Source: Vulcanibacillus modesticaldus | GTDB lineage: Bacteria; Bacillota; Bacilli; Tepidibacillales; Tepidibacillaceae | DNA length: 64,000 nucleotides | Direction of reading: 5' to 3' | Assembly: GCF_001730235.1 (NCBI RefSeq) | Contig: NZ_MIJF01000046.1 | Span: 31,204 to 95,203 of the forward strand | Shown here: piece by piece, positions 15,759 through 25,055 of the stretch | How positions within the stretch are numbered: the stretch's first letter is position 1 | Layout of the letters: each line of letters opens with the position of its first letter | The notes under the pieces: model-generated | Database searches by the model: none | Seen by the model: only the letters and a program-made list of their open reading frames with translations | What the model was told of the DNA's origin: nothing | Made by a program: the position numbers and the translations under genes

Positions 15759-17729
15759 ATGTTGCAAAGGAGAGATAATCTATTAAGTTTATGTATTATT
15801 ACTAAAAATGAAGAAAAAAAATTACCATTATGTTTAAAAAATATAAAAGATGTGGTAGACGAAATAGTTATTGTCGATACCGGCTCAACGGATAAGACTG
15901 TGAAAGTGGCAAAACAGGCTGGAGCTAAAGTCTATTTTAAAAAGTGGGATAATGATTTTAGTGAAATTAGGAATTATGCAATCGAAAAAGCCTCAGGAAA
16001 ATGGATTTTATTCCTTGATGCAGATGAAACATTATCTATTGATGACTCCAGAAAGATAAAAGGATTACTTAATAACCCACTGGTAGAGGGATACCTATTT
16101 TATATACGCACCCAAATAGAAAATCACTTATCTACCTCCGTTACCCAATCTCTTCGTCTTTTTCGCAATCGTAAAGAATATCGCTATCAAAACCTAGTCT
16201 ATGAACGAATTCCAGAAGAAATTATTACGAATATTAAAGATGTTGAAATAACAATAATCCATCAACCAGATCCCGATAAATATCTTCAAAGACAGCGAAT
16301 GAAAATAGAGCTACTAAAAAAAGACATTAAGCTTAATCCTACCGATAGTTATCTACGGTACACTTATGGAATTGAACTTTTAAACAACAATCAAATTGAA
16401 GAAGCCATCAAGCAATTTCAAGAAGCTGTCAAATACGTTAAGCACTATCACCTTTACACTCCCCACCTATATAAATTACTAACTTGGTCACTTTATATTA
16501 CAGGAAAACTAGAACTAGGAATTGAGATTGCCAATAAAGGGCTTAAATACTTTCCATTTTATACTGACTTAGTTTTTTTACGAGGTAAAATATATCAAAA
16601 ACTACACAAATTCTCTGAAGCTATTGATGATTTTAAACGTTGTCATCAATTAGGTGATCCTCCATCCTCAATGGTTTCTGAACCTGGTGTTGGAGGTTAT
16701 AAGGCTCTTTTAGCCATAGGAGAAATACATGAAGAATTGCTTAATGCAGAAAAAGCCCTAGATTACTATTCTCAAGCATTTCATAGTGAACCTAGTTTAA
16801 CTGAACCATTATATCTGATTGGTACCTTAGTAAAAAAATATCCACAATTGGGGGTTATCGATAAAATCCTGCTTAAATATCTTGGACAATCAGAGCATAA
16901 CCAACTAATGACTTTAATCGATATCTTATGCTTAGAGAAAGAATATCAGAAGGCACTTTATTACATCAATATTTTAGAAGCGAAAGCGAATCAAAATATA
17001 ATGGAAGATATCGCTTTTGTTAAAGGGATATGTTATATGATGTTAGAAAGACCACTAATTGCAGAAAAATATTTTTCTACAATTCCCAAAGAACATAGTT
17101 ATTACGAGCAAGTTCTATTAAAACGCATTCAAAATTATTGGTTTCATAACAAATGGGATTTAGCAGAAAATTTACTAAAACAAATATTAAACTCCAATAA
17201 CCTCAATCAAAAGATTAAAGAGCTCTATCTCGATCTTCATTCCCTATTAACCGGTAAAAAGATAACTTTGAATAACTTAGAGATTGAAGGCTATCAAATC
17301 ATCGCTAGATTGATCGAAAATATGCTTTTCTTAAAACAAATTGATAAAGCAACAGTTTTAATGGAATGGCTTTATAAATCAAGTGATGAAAATTTGTGGA
17401 TTAGTATTGGAGAACTCTTAGCAACACTTAAAGAAATATCTCTCATAAAAAAAATATATTCTCAGTTAAATAATAAAGAGGTTAAAGTTAGCTTTAAAGA
17501 AAAGGTGGCAATGGTATTGCTAAAAGATGGCCACAATATTGAAGCTGAAGACATTTTAAAGTTAGAATCTTCTTCAAATTTTGGAGTTGAAGGCCACTAT
17601 CTTCAGAATAAATTTTTGCTTAAAAAAATTTCAACCCTTATCAACTCTGCTCTCCAAAGTGAAAAATTAACTGATGAAGGACAAATAAAATTGTATCAGC
17701 TAAGGGAGTCGATCAAAAATGAAAATTAG
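15759..17729 (+). CDS. GT2-family glycosyltransferase with TPR repeats (656 aa)
   Basis: The start ATG follows AAAAGGGGAGATA. Residues 9-100 form a GT-A fold: LSLCIITKNEEKKLPLCLKN, then VDTGSTDKT and the DXD-type FLDADETL. From about 190 onward there are degenerate tetratricopeptide repeats (YGIELLNNNQIEEAIKQFQEA, LRGKIYQKLHKFSEAIDDFKR, ALDYYSQAFHSEP). GT2-TPR proteins of this kind glycosylate peptides and proteins in Bacillales, with SunS as a related example. The TPR part usually presents the acceptor. The gene overlaps the next GT2-TPR gene by 11 bases and diverges from the 12-residue-repeat protein, its most obvious candidate substrate. The sugar donor cannot be told from sequence. Confidence 0.88.
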   Translation: MLQRRDNLLSLCIITKNEEKKLPLCLKNIKDVVDEIVIVDTGSTDKTVKVAKQAGAKVYFKKWDNDFSEIRNYAIEKASGKWILFLDADETLSIDDSRKIKGLLNNPLVEGYLFYIRTQIENHLSTSVTQSLRLFRNRKEYRYQNLVYERIPEEIITNIKDVEITIIHQPDPDKYLQRQRMKIELLKKDIKLNPTDSYLRYTYGIELLNNNQIEEAIKQFQEAVKYVKHYHLYTPHLYKLLTWSLYITGKLELGIEIANKGLKYFPFYTDLVFLRGKIYQKLHKFSEAIDDFKRCHQLGDPPSSMVSEPGVGGYKALLAIGEIHEELLNAEKALDYYSQAFHSEPSLTEPLYLIGTLVKKYPQLGVIDKILLKYLGQSEHNQLMTLIDILCLEKEYQKALYYINILEAKANQNIMEDIAFVKGICYMMLERPLIAEKYFSTIPKEHSYYEQVLLKRIQNYWFHNKWDLAENLLKQILNSNNLNQKIKELYLDLHSLLTGKKITLNNLEIEGYQIIARLIENMLFLKQIDKATVLMEWLYKSSDENLWISIGELLATLKEISLIKKIYSQLNNKEVKVSFKEKVAMVLLKDGHNIEAEDILKLESSSNFGVEGHYLQNKFLLKKISTLINSALQSEKLTDEGQIKLYQLRESIKNEN

Positions 17730-19023
17730 CTTATGCATGATTACAAAAGACGAAGAAAAATCCCTCCCTAAATCTTTAGATAGTGTAGTTAATTATGTAG
17801 ATGAAATAATCATAATCGACACTGGTTCAACCGACGATACAATCAAAATCGCTCAAAAATTTGGAGCAAAAGTATTTCAGATAAAATGGCAAAATGATTT
17901 TTCAATTGCTAGAAATCATGGTCTAGAAAAAGCAAATGGTGAGTGGATTTTATATTTGGACGCTGATGAAATTTTGGAACATGGCGAACTATTAAAAAAA
18001 CTAATAGAAAAAGCTGACAAGGATATTGAAGGGTTTCTCTTTAATATTATCAACTATACTGATGAAAGTCTGACTCATAGTGAGAAGAGTGTAAGTCTAC
18101 GCTTATTTCGCAATAAACCTGAACTTCGTTTTTTTGGTGCCATACACGAACAACTCCCTATAAAAGATAAATTTGTTGCTATGACTGAACTGATAATCCA
18201 TCATTTTGGATACCTACCATCAATCAACAAAGATAAGAAAAAAAGCAAAAGAAATCTAGAAATTTTACAAGCAGAAATTAAGAAAAACCCTACAGATGGA
18301 TTTACTCTGTATAATTTAGCAAGCGAGTATCTCCGTCTACATCAATTTAATGAAGCAATTCACTACTATAAAAAGGCTTTAAAACATACCGACCAAGAAA
18401 TCGGATATGAATCCCGATTATATAAAATGCTCGGAATATCTCTGTTAGAAAGCAAACAGCTAGTTGAATGCAAAAATTACCTTGATGAAGGGATTAACAA
18501 ATATCCTGATTACCCAGACTTGTATTATATACGTGGACTTTGTCTTGAAGCGGCGAAAAAATATCAGTCTGCTATCAAGGATTTTAGTAAATGTCTTTCT
18601 ATGCGACATCATTTGACCAAAAATAACAAAATATACGTTACCGAAGATGGAATTACTAGTTATAAACCTCTACAGAAGATTAAAGAAATCTTATTAGATA
18701 ATCTTCCAATTATCCCCCAACTTTTAGAAATAAAAATCGAGCAAGAGATATTTGACACTATCCCCTTTTTAGCCGGTAGTTTATGGCTAACTGGAGATGT
18801 TGATGAGGCAAAAAAAATTATTTATAAAACTAATTCACCTGAATTAACTTATATGAAAGTAACTGTAATCCTTTTAGAATTTGCAAAGATGAATCTAATA
18901 AAGGGGCTAAAGAATTATCCTGATAGTCTCTTACTTAAAGAAGAATATGAACGGGTAAGTGAATGGCTCAAAAATATAGATGATTCATTAAAAATGGATA
19001 TTTACCAGCCTTACAAGGACTAA
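17719..19023 (+). CDS. GT2-family glycosyltransferase with TPR repeats (434 aa)
   Basis: This is a shorter relative of the preceding gene: ISLCMITKDEEKSLPKSLDS, DTGSTDDTIKIA and YLDADEILEHGE form the nucleotide-sugar-binding GT-A part in residues 1-100. TPR-like helices occupy about 195-330 (YNLASEYLRLHQFNEAIHYY, YYIRGLCLEAAKKYQSAIKD). The start codon lies within the end of the previous gene (11-base overlap) behind a GGGAG-type site, so translation is coupled. Two related transferases in one operon suggest sequential addition of sugars to one protein. Both lack membrane segments and signal peptides and so act in the cytoplasm. Confidence 0.88.
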   Translation: MKISLCMITKDEEKSLPKSLDSVVNYVDEIIIIDTGSTDDTIKIAQKFGAKVFQIKWQNDFSIARNHGLEKANGEWILYLDADEILEHGELLKKLIEKADKDIEGFLFNIINYTDESLTHSEKSVSLRLFRNKPELRFFGAIHEQLPIKDKFVAMTELIIHHFGYLPSINKDKKKSKRNLEILQAEIKKNPTDGFTLYNLASEYLRLHQFNEAIHYYKKALKHTDQEIGYESRLYKMLGISLLESKQLVECKNYLDEGINKYPDYPDLYYIRGLCLEAAKKYQSAIKDFSKCLSMRHHLTKNNKIYVTEDGITSYKPLQKIKEILLDNLPIIPQLLEIKIEQEIFDTIPFLAGSLWLTGDVDEAKKIIYKTNSPELTYMKVTVILLEFAKMNLIKGLKNYPDSLLLKEEYERVSEWLKNIDDSLKMDIYQPYKD

Positions 19024-19077
19024 TCTTCCTGCATAGATTATAATGAATTGATTTTGTTGAAAGGAGGCTGATTATTT

Positions 19078-19536
19078 TTGCCTAAACCATCTATTAAAAA
19101 CGTATTGAGACAAATACTAACACCTAATCCAAGAGCTAGAAGAAATAGACCCGTCCGTGGCTTTAGTAATAGAAATTTTTTCGGTATGGGAGGACCGGTA
19201 AATAATTCCTTTGGAAGCGGACCTGGTCCTAGAAGTAGTCAAAATTTTGGGGCTGGATTTGGGCCTGGATTTGGTCCTGGACCTAGCACAGGATTTGGAC
19301 CAGGATTAGATTCTGGACCTGGTCCTGGGTTTGGTCCCGAATTTGGTCCCAATTCGGGATTGGGATTTGGATCAGGAATGGAACCAGGATTTGGTTTAGA
19401 AGGTGAACCAGGATTTGGACCAGATTCTGAACTAGGGTTTGGATCAGGATTCGGTCCTGGACCTGGCACAGGATTTGGACCGGGACCTAATTTCAATATA
19501 TTGGGAGATGACCTCGATCGTAACCCAGGATTATAG
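19078..19536 (+). CDS. Gly/Pro/Phe-rich low-complexity repeat protein (152 aa)
   Basis: A TTG start follows AAAGGAGG. The first 45 residues are basic (KPSIKNVLRQILTPNPRARR). The rest is made of imperfect GFGPG, GPGF and GSG units with interspersed acidic residues. It is not collagen, because the Gly-X-Y triplet rhythm is not kept. It has no signal peptide and no family that I can name. It is the last gene of the GT2-TPR operon, ahead of a strong terminator. Low-complexity Gly-rich proteins are common in spore coats and exosporia, so a coat component is possible. Because the opposite strand is also open and proline-rich, the reading direction rests on the ribosome site, operon position and terminator. 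Confidence 0.65.
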   Translation: MPKPSIKNVLRQILTPNPRARRNRPVRGFSNRNFFGMGGPVNNSFGSGPGPRSSQNFGAGFGPGFGPGPSTGFGPGLDSGPGPGFGPEFGPNSGLGFGSGMEPGFGLEGEPGFGPDSELGFGSGFGPGPGTGFGPGPNFNILGDDLDRNPGL

Positions 19537-19540
19537 GGGA

Positions 19541-19573
19541 AAAAACCGGATGATATAGATCATCCGGTTTTTC
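19541..19573. terminator. Bidirectional intrinsic terminator
   Basis: AAAAACCGGATGAT pairs perfectly with ATCATCCGGTTTTT around an ATAG loop. T-tracts flank it on both strands, so it ends the GT2 operon (plus) and the convergent lipA operon (minus). Confidence 0.9.
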
Positions 19574-19603
19574 TTTGTAATAAAAGACCAATATATTAAG
19601 AGA

Positions 19604-20470
19604 TTAGGTCAACTTAACTTGTTCATCAGCATGATAAGATGAGCGAACGAGAGGACCAGATTCACAATGACTAAATCCCATATTTAAAGCAATTTCTTTT
19701 AACTCAGCAAACTCATCTGGATGGTAATATTTTTCTACTTTCAAATGTTTCCTAGTTGGTTGAAGATATTGTCCAATGGTTAATATATCAACATTGTTTG
19801 CTCGTAAATCATCCATCGCTTCAATAATTTCTTCTTTGGTTTCTCCAAGACCAATCATTATACTGGATTTAGTTGGTATATCAGGCTGTAACTCCTTTGC
19901 TTGTCGCAAAAAAGCTAAAGACCGATCATATTTTGCCTTCGAGCGAACTCTATCAGATAATCTACGAACTGTTTCAATATTATGATTTAAGATGTCTGGG
20001 CGGGCATTCATCAATATTTTCAAATTTTCATACACTCCATTAAGATCTGATGGAAGGACTTCAACGGTAGTCAATGGGCTAAGACTCCTAATTGCTCTAA
20101 TAGTTTCAGCAAAAATAGACGCTCCACCATCTTCTAAATCATCCCTAGCTACTGATGTAATTACTGCATGCCTTAACTCCATTTCCTTTACAGACTGAGC
20201 AATTCTTCTTGGTTCATCTAAATCAACGTTATTTGGAATACCAGTAGTAACTGCACAGAAACGACATGATCTCGTACAGATATCACCCAATATCATAAAA
20301 GTAGCTGTTTTTCTTTCTGCCCAACATTCATGAAGGTTAGGACATCTCGCTTCTTCACAAACAGTGTGTAATTTTCGATTGCGAATCATTTTCTTTAATC
20401 CTCTATAATTGTCATTAGTATTCAATCTAATCTTAAGCCATGGATGTTTTTCTCTAACTTCCTTTGCCAT
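19604..20470 (-). CDS. lipA: Lipoyl synthase
   Basis: The 288-residue radical-SAM enzyme has both cluster motifs. The auxiliary cluster is held by Cys38, Cys43 and Cys49 ([12 protein letters not shown]) and the SAM cluster by Cys65, Cys69 and Cys72 (CTRSCRFC). It inserts two sulfurs into protein-bound octanoyl groups to give lipoyl cofactor for 2-oxoacid dehydrogenases and glycine-cleavage H protein. The length is normal for Bacillota LipA. It starts two bases after the lipM stop, so the two form an operon that covers octanoyl transfer and sulfur insertion. Confidence 0.97.
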   Translation of the reverse strand: MAKEVREKHPWLKIRLNTNDNYRGLKKMIRNRKLHTVCEEARCPNLHECWAERKTATFMILGDICTRSCRFCAVTTGIPNNVDLDEPRRIAQSVKEMELRHAVITSVARDDLEDGGASIFAETIRAIRSLSPLTTVEVLPSDLNGVYENLKILMNARPDILNHNIETVRRLSDRVRSKAKYDRSLAFLRQAKELQPDIPTKSSIMIGLGETKEEIIEAMDDLRANNVDILTIGQYLQPTRKHLKVEKYYHPDEFAELKEIALNMGFSHCESGPLVRSSYHADEQVKLT

Positions 20471-20472
20471 CT

Positions 20473-21324
20473 TTATTCTTCCCTTCTGTTAGATTTCAAG
20501 TAAGTCCAATCATAACTTTCATATTTTTCCTTAGCTAACTCCTCTACGAAAGCCTTCTCTTTTTCAGTTAGTTCATACGGCTCAAAACGGATATTTAATC
20601 CTATTTCAAATCCTCTATAAAAAGCATTTCTAACTTCATCTATCGTCACTTTTTTATTGGCAACATCATTTATCGCAATAGCTTTGTTCTTGAAATTTTT
20701 CTGCAACCGTTCTTTAATTCTATCATTGGGATATTTGAATAAATCGAAAAGCAGATTTTCATCTATGTCTATTAATATTGATCCATGTTGAAGGATAACA
20801 CCCTTTTTTCTTGTTTGGGCACTTCCGGCAACTTTTCTTCCCTCCACAACAAGTTCGTACCACGAAGGTGCATCAAAACAGATGGCAGAACGGGGATTTC
20901 TTAGTTTTTCATGTTCTTCTTTCGTTTTAGGTACTGCGAAATACGCATTTAAACCCAGTTGTTTAAAACCTTCTAATAATCCACGACTTATATTTTGATA
21001 GGCTTCAGTTACTGTTTTAGGCATATTCGGATGATCTTCTGAGACTATTACACTATAGGTAAGTTCTTTATCATGAAAAACGGCCCTGCCGCCCGTTAAT
21101 CGTCGAACCAATCCAATATTATATTCGTTAACCTTATCTATATCTATTTCTTTATGTATGTTTTGAAAATAACCGATTGATAATGTCGGTGGATCCCAAC
21201 CATAGAATCGAATTGTGGGAGGAAAAAGTTTTTTACTATGCCACTCTAACAAAGCCTCATCTAAGGCCATATTAAAAGCAGGAGAGTGGTATTGAAAATC
21301 AATAAAACGCCAAGTTTCTACCAT
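20473..21324 (-). CDS. lipM: Octanoyltransferase LipM
   Basis: I take ATG 21324 ([10 protein letters not shown]) because AAAAGGAGC precedes it; an in-frame ATG at 21348 has no ribosome site. The 283-residue protein has the biotin/lipoate-transferase fold with [18 protein letters not shown]. Its active-site Cys149 lies in [11 protein letters not shown], with Lys164 in [11 protein letters not shown]. The Cys in that position marks LipM, which moves octanoate from acyl carrier protein to GcvH, rather than lipoate ligase LplJ. Direct linkage to lipA supports the call. Confidence 0.92.
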   Translation of the reverse strand: MVETWRFIDFQYHSPAFNMALDEALLEWHSKKLFPPTIRFYGWDPPTLSIGYFQNIHKEIDIDKVNEYNIGLVRRLTGGRAVFHDKELTYSVIVSEDHPNMPKTVTEAYQNISRGLLEGFKQLGLNAYFAVPKTKEEHEKLRNPRSAICFDAPSWYELVVEGRKVAGSAQTRKKGVILQHGSILIDIDENLLFDLFKYPNDRIKERLQKNFKNKAIAINDVANKKVTIDEVRNAFYRGFEIGLNIRFEPYELTEKEKAFVEELAKEKYESYDWTYLKSNRREE

Positions 21325-21353
21325 AATTTTTGCTCCTTTTAAACTCATAAAAC

Positions 21354-21566
21354 TTAATCATTCATTTTCCTGATGATTATTGAAAGGTCAATAACGATTT
21401 CTATTCCATTATACTCGACAATTGGTAAGTTTTTAAATCGATGATCCAATTTTTTCACCAGGAATTTACGCTCTATCTCCTCATTTGGCAGTTTGACTAA
21501 TATTTTATCCCCAACTTTTATATCTTTATTTTCTCTAAAATTTAAACAAATTCGCTTATTATCCAA
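21354..21566 (-). CDS. Small beta-rich protein of unknown function
   Basis: A TTG start at 21566 follows AAAAGGAGTTAGACCA. The 70-residue product is charged and has alternating hydrophobic residues ([20 protein letters not shown], then [20 protein letters not shown]) that suggest a small beta-barrel. No signal peptide or cysteine is present. It lies 29 bases before lipM on the same strand and is probably co-transcribed with lipM-lipA. I do not recognise the family. Confidence 0.6.
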   Translation of the reverse strand: MDNKRICLNFRENKDIKVGDKILVKLPNEEIERKFLVKKLDHRFKNLPIVEYNGIEIVIDLSIIIRKMND

Positions 21567-21680
21567 TGGTCTAACTCCTTTTCATGAGATATATTTTATC
21601 TTATAACATAATCAATATAAAGGATACCGATTTACAACCGTACAAATTATTTAAGTCGCCTAAACTTTATTGAAATCATT

Positions 21681-21714
21681 AACAAAAAAACTGTTAAGAC
21701 ATCCTTAACAGTTT
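21681..21714 (-). terminator. Intrinsic terminator
   Basis: AAACTGTTAAG and CTTAACAGTTT form an 11-bp stem with a 5-base loop, followed on the minus strand by seven T. It lies 18 bases after the small gene at 21733-21888 and ends that transcript. Confidence 0.85.
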
Positions 21715-21732
21715 GCTATAAATAAATGATTT

Positions 21733-21888
21733 CTAATATTCATCTGATTCGGTTATTTTTTTTAGTAAATCCGATGGTTTGAGATTTTCATCATTCATAC
21801 TCTTGATATTTTGATGGCTTTTATCAGCAATATTAAACTCAAAATACTCCCCCTTCGAATCTAGAGTCTTTCCTCTCTTTTTATCCAT
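21733..21888 (-). CDS. Small hydrophilic protein of unknown function (51 aa)
   Basis: ATG 21888 follows GGAGGACTGGAAT, a better site than at the upstream in-frame start. The product (MDKKRGKTLDSKGEYFEFN and on) is short, charged and without cysteine or membrane segment. It is flanked by its own terminator and follows the SLH-GH18 gene by 55 bases. Short hydrophilic proteins of this kind in spore formers are often small acid-soluble or coat-associated proteins, but no known family is visible. Confidence 0.55.
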   Translation of the reverse strand: MDKKRGKTLDSKGEYFEFNIADKSHQNIKSMNDENLKPSDLLKKITESDEY

Positions 21889-21943
21889 ATTCCAGTCCTC
21901 CATGAATAATTTCATAACTTATCTTTCTCTAGATTTATTACTA

Positions 21944-23575
21944 TTATTCATTAATCATTATCTTTGAAGCAATTCTATTCATCAAAGCCGCCATCTGTCC
22001 CCTGCTGAGATAGTCATTAGGATGGAACTTACCATCAGTATATCCCATGAAAATATTACGGGTACTCAAATTAATGATATCAGCGTAAGCCCAATGATTA
22101 AAGTTTACATCTTCAAATCGATCAATTGGTTTTTCTGCTATCTGAACATTATTTTTATCAATTAAAATCCTTGATAATATTGCTGCCATTTGGGCCCTAG
22201 TTAATGGTTCATTTGGTGCAAAATATCCCTCTTTAACTCCTTTTATAATCCCGTATCTATAAGCAATCTCAATCTCATTTTTAGCCCAATAATCGGCATC
22301 AACATCCACAAAATTGGAGAAATTATCTACTGAAAAATCATTATTTAATCCGAGAGCCCTTACTATTACAACAACTGCCTGAGCCCGAGATAACGGTAGA
22401 TTAGGTGAAAAATTTTCTTCCGAAGTTCCAACCATCCATCCCCTATCCAACATAGATAAAATATCGTTTTCCGCCCAATGTTTTTCAGTATCAATAAAAT
22501 AATGTTTTCCGTCTAACCAAGATTGGTAATAATTCCATATATTTTTTGGCGCTTCGTTAAGGCTCCAACTACCCGTACCCAATAAATTATATTTTTCCAC
22601 TAACCTTAATTTTAATTTAAGAGATTTGTCATCTTCATACCAAACAATATATTTCCCGGGAGTTAGCTTTCGATAATGAACTTTTGGATGTTCATCTTTA
22701 GGTATCGTAAACACAGCATATGGTGTCTTGCTCTTGTTATCAAAGTAGACTTTACCATTAAATTCATCCACTAATTCCTCTACTTTACTTATTGAAATCC
22801 CTCGCCCTCCCTTCTCACCTATTTTCCAATATCGTCCGTAAAAAGGTATTCCTAATACTAATTTTTCTGGTGGAACTTTTTCTAGTGCGTACTCTATTGA
22901 TTTCTCAACAAATTTTAAACTGGCCACTGGTCCGGGTTCACTGCCATAATAACTCTCGTCATAGGTCATTAACATCAAATAATCACTAAATTTAGCCAAT
23001 TCTTCATAATCATAAGAACCTTGCCAACCAATTTCAAGCTTATATGGGTTTGCTGCAACAGCAACAGATACTTCTTTTTCTGGCGGTAATTTCTCCCTTA
23101 AAAGCCTTATAAGATCCGTGTAGTTATCCCTATCATCAGCCGTTAAATTTTCAAGATCAACATTGATTCCATCTAAATCATATTTCGTAATTACATCTAC
23201 TAGCTGATCCACTAATTTTTCTCTATTTTTTAATGCTTCCCTTCCTTTTTGTCTGTTCCAATGGTTACTTAAGAAAGGAACAACTCTAATATTCATTTTC
23301 TTCATCTGTGCTACAAAAAATGGATCTACTTTTTCATCCAGGTAACCATCTGCAGATAAATCAAAATAACTTGGAGATATAGTATTTAATGCCCCTTTTG
23401 TGTTTGGAATGTATTCAACAAAACTCTGGGAATTTCCAAAATATAAATAGCTCATATTAAATCTTTCAGTCTTTAATCTTTCAGCTTTTATAGTTGTTGA
23501 ATCTACTAAAATAAAAGAAGCAATAATAATTCCAACGAAAAAGATCCTTATTGTTTTATTTAACAATCTTTTCAT
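21944..23575 (-). CDS. SLH-anchored family 18 glycoside hydrolase
   Basis: ATG 23575 (MKRLLNKTIRIFF) is chosen as it opens the signal peptide and follows GGGGAG. Residues 36-370 are a GH18 barrel with the catalytic signature D135-G-I-N-V-D140-L-E142; Glu142 is the proton donor. The Asn at the second position, as in DGVNIDxEN of YaaH/SleL and YdhD, points to a peptidoglycan N-acetylglucosaminidase of the sporulation type rather than a chitinase. Three SLH repeats fill about 380-543 (SRAQAVVVIVRALGL, TRAQMAAILSRIL, SRGQMAALMNRIA), anchoring it to the wall. SleL-type enzymes normally carry LysM, so the SLH fusion is less usual. Role in cell-wall turnover or spore release is inferred. Confidence 0.9.
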   Translation of the reverse strand: MKRLLNKTIRIFFVGIIIASFILVDSTTIKAERLKTERFNMSYLYFGNSQSFVEYIPNTKGALNTISPSYFDLSADGYLDEKVDPFFVAQMKKMNIRVVPFLSNHWNRQKGREALKNREKLVDQLVDVITKYDLDGINVDLENLTADDRDNYTDLIRLLREKLPPEKEVSVAVAANPYKLEIGWQGSYDYEELAKFSDYLMLMTYDESYYGSEPGPVASLKFVEKSIEYALEKVPPEKLVLGIPFYGRYWKIGEKGGRGISISKVEELVDEFNGKVYFDNKSKTPYAVFTIPKDEHPKVHYRKLTPGKYIVWYEDDKSLKLKLRLVEKYNLLGTGSWSLNEAPKNIWNYYQSWLDGKHYFIDTEKHWAENDILSMLDRGWMVGTSEENFSPNLPLSRAQAVVVIVRALGLNNDFSVDNFSNFVDVDADYWAKNEIEIAYRYGIIKGVKEGYFAPNEPLTRAQMAAILSRILIDKNNVQIAEKPIDRFEDVNFNHWAYADIINLSTRNIFMGYTDGKFHPNDYLSRGQMAALMNRIASKIMINE

Positions 23576-23681
23576 TATCTCGCTCTCCCCTGTATTTTCT
23601 CTATCTCTATCTTCATAGATTTCTAACATAGATTCAATGAACAAATATTAGCAAAAAAAAAATAAACCACCTATTTGTGGC

Positions 23682-24893
23682 CTACATACTCTGAAACTTT
23701 CTAATTTGAATTTGTTTTTGTAATAAACGTTTTACTATAATACCATTTGTAAGCAACAAGATCCCCGTAAATAAAAACATTCCTTTAAAGCCAATAATTC
23801 CAGCCAAAATTCCCCCAACTATAGGTCCTAGTAGATTTCCAAGGAAAAGTGCACTGCTACTATATGAATATGTTCTACTCTCCATTCCCACTGGTGAATA
23901 ATGTCTAATTAATGAATCAATTGAAGGTAACAACCCTCCAATTGTTAACCCTAACAAGAAACGCCACATCATAAGCTGCCATACATTTCCTGAAAATCCT
24001 TGTGGCAAAAAGAATAAGGCTGCACCAATTAGAGAATAGAATAACACCTTTTCTGAGCCGTATTTATCACCAAGTTTCCCTAATTTTGGCGAGAATGCCA
24101 TATTCGCGAATCCTGTAGTAGCAGAAACTAAACCTGCAAAGAAAGCAACCCTGTCTCCAGGTGGATTTAACTTCCCGATATATAAAGGTAGGATAGGATT
24201 AACGTTTAAAACCGCAAATTGAATCAAAAAAGATACCATAAAAAGTGACGACAAAGGCTGGGTTCTTAAAATAATATTGAAATCTTGAATAAAACTTCCG
24301 CTTTGTGAACTTGCAATAGGTTTAAAATCTTCCTGAACAAGTAACAAAACAAGAAAAGCTGACAACATGATTAACAATCCAGTATATAAGAAAATTTGAC
24401 TAAACCCAATATAATCAGCTAACAAACCTCCAAAGAATGGCCCAATAATCGTTCCTGCAACCCTTCCTGAATTCAAGACTCCTAAGGCGTATCCAACTTT
24501 TTCTTTAGGAGTATTGGTAGCAATTAGCGCGATAGCCGCAGGATTGAACCCAGCAATCAATCCATTTACTAAACGTAAAATTAGCAGTTGATAAACATTT
24601 GTAGCCAACCCCATCATTATTATAACGATTGCCATCCCAAAACCTGATCTTAATATCATTATCTTTCGTCCATATCTATCTGCTACAATCCCCCAAAATG
24701 GAGAAACGAGAAAAGCAGTAAAAAAATTGGCCCCGAAAATAAGTCCCGACCACATTGCCACCTCTTTTTCTGATTCAATTCCCATATTTTGCTCAATTAG
24801 AAGTGGTAAAAATGGTATGATTGACGACATAGCGGCCATGAGTAAAAAAACTGCTCCCCATAACACATATAAATTCCTACTCCATCGTTGCAT
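23682..24893 (-). CDS. MFS multidrug-efflux-type transporter
   Basis: The 403-residue protein has twelve predicted membrane helices. The MFS motif A is GIVADRYGRKIMI between helices 2 and 3. A helix-5 stretch (GVLNSGRVAGTIIGPFFGG) is typical of drug:proton antiporters (DHA1 family). The second half repeats the loop as KLGDKYGSEKVL. It starts after GGGGAGATGACC. No regulator or operon partner is adjacent, so the substrate is unknown. Confidence 0.9.
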   Translation of the reverse strand: MQRWSRNLYVLWGAVFLLMAAMSSIIPFLPLLIEQNMGIESEKEVAMWSGLIFGANFFTAFLVSPFWGIVADRYGRKIMILRSGFGMAIVIIMMGLATNVYQLLILRLVNGLIAGFNPAAIALIATNTPKEKVGYALGVLNSGRVAGTIIGPFFGGLLADYIGFSQIFLYTGLLIMLSAFLVLLLVQEDFKPIASSQSGSFIQDFNIILRTQPLSSLFMVSFLIQFAVLNVNPILPLYIGKLNPPGDRVAFFAGLVSATTGFANMAFSPKLGKLGDKYGSEKVLFYSLIGAALFFLPQGFSGNVWQLMMWRFLLGLTIGGLLPSIDSLIRHYSPVGMESRTYSYSSSALFLGNLLGPIVGGILAGIIGFKGMFLFTGILLLTNGIIVKRLLQKQIQIRKFQSM

Positions 24894-24961
24894 AAGGTCA
24901 TCTCCCCAAATAAAACTCCCCTATCTTTATCTTTTGATTTTTCTGAAAATAAAAAGATCAT

Positions 24962-25024
24962 AAAAAAAGTATTCTATTTTTAAATACCTACCAAAAATAC
25001 TAGTGATATATGAAAATAGAATAC
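24962..25024 (-). terminator. Long-loop terminator of ylbG
   Basis: A perfect 12-bp inverted repeat, GTATTCTATTTT (24969-24980) and AAAATAGAATAC (25013-25024), is followed on the minus strand by seven T. The loop is 32 bases. Position after ylbG fits a terminator, though the long loop is unusual. Confidence 0.6.
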
Positions 25025-25055
25025 CTAATAACTTTACCATAACCCTTATGAAAAT

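Noticed and set aside
19239..19496. Pro-rich minus-strand frame opposite the Gly/Pro/Phe repeat gene
   Set aside because: It is the antisense shadow of a GC-rich repeat; no ribosome site, and the plus-strand frame has a good one plus a terminator.
24969..25024. 12-bp inverted repeat after ylbG as a small mobile element
   Set aside because: The T-run on the ylbG side and its place directly after the gene make a terminator the simpler explanation.
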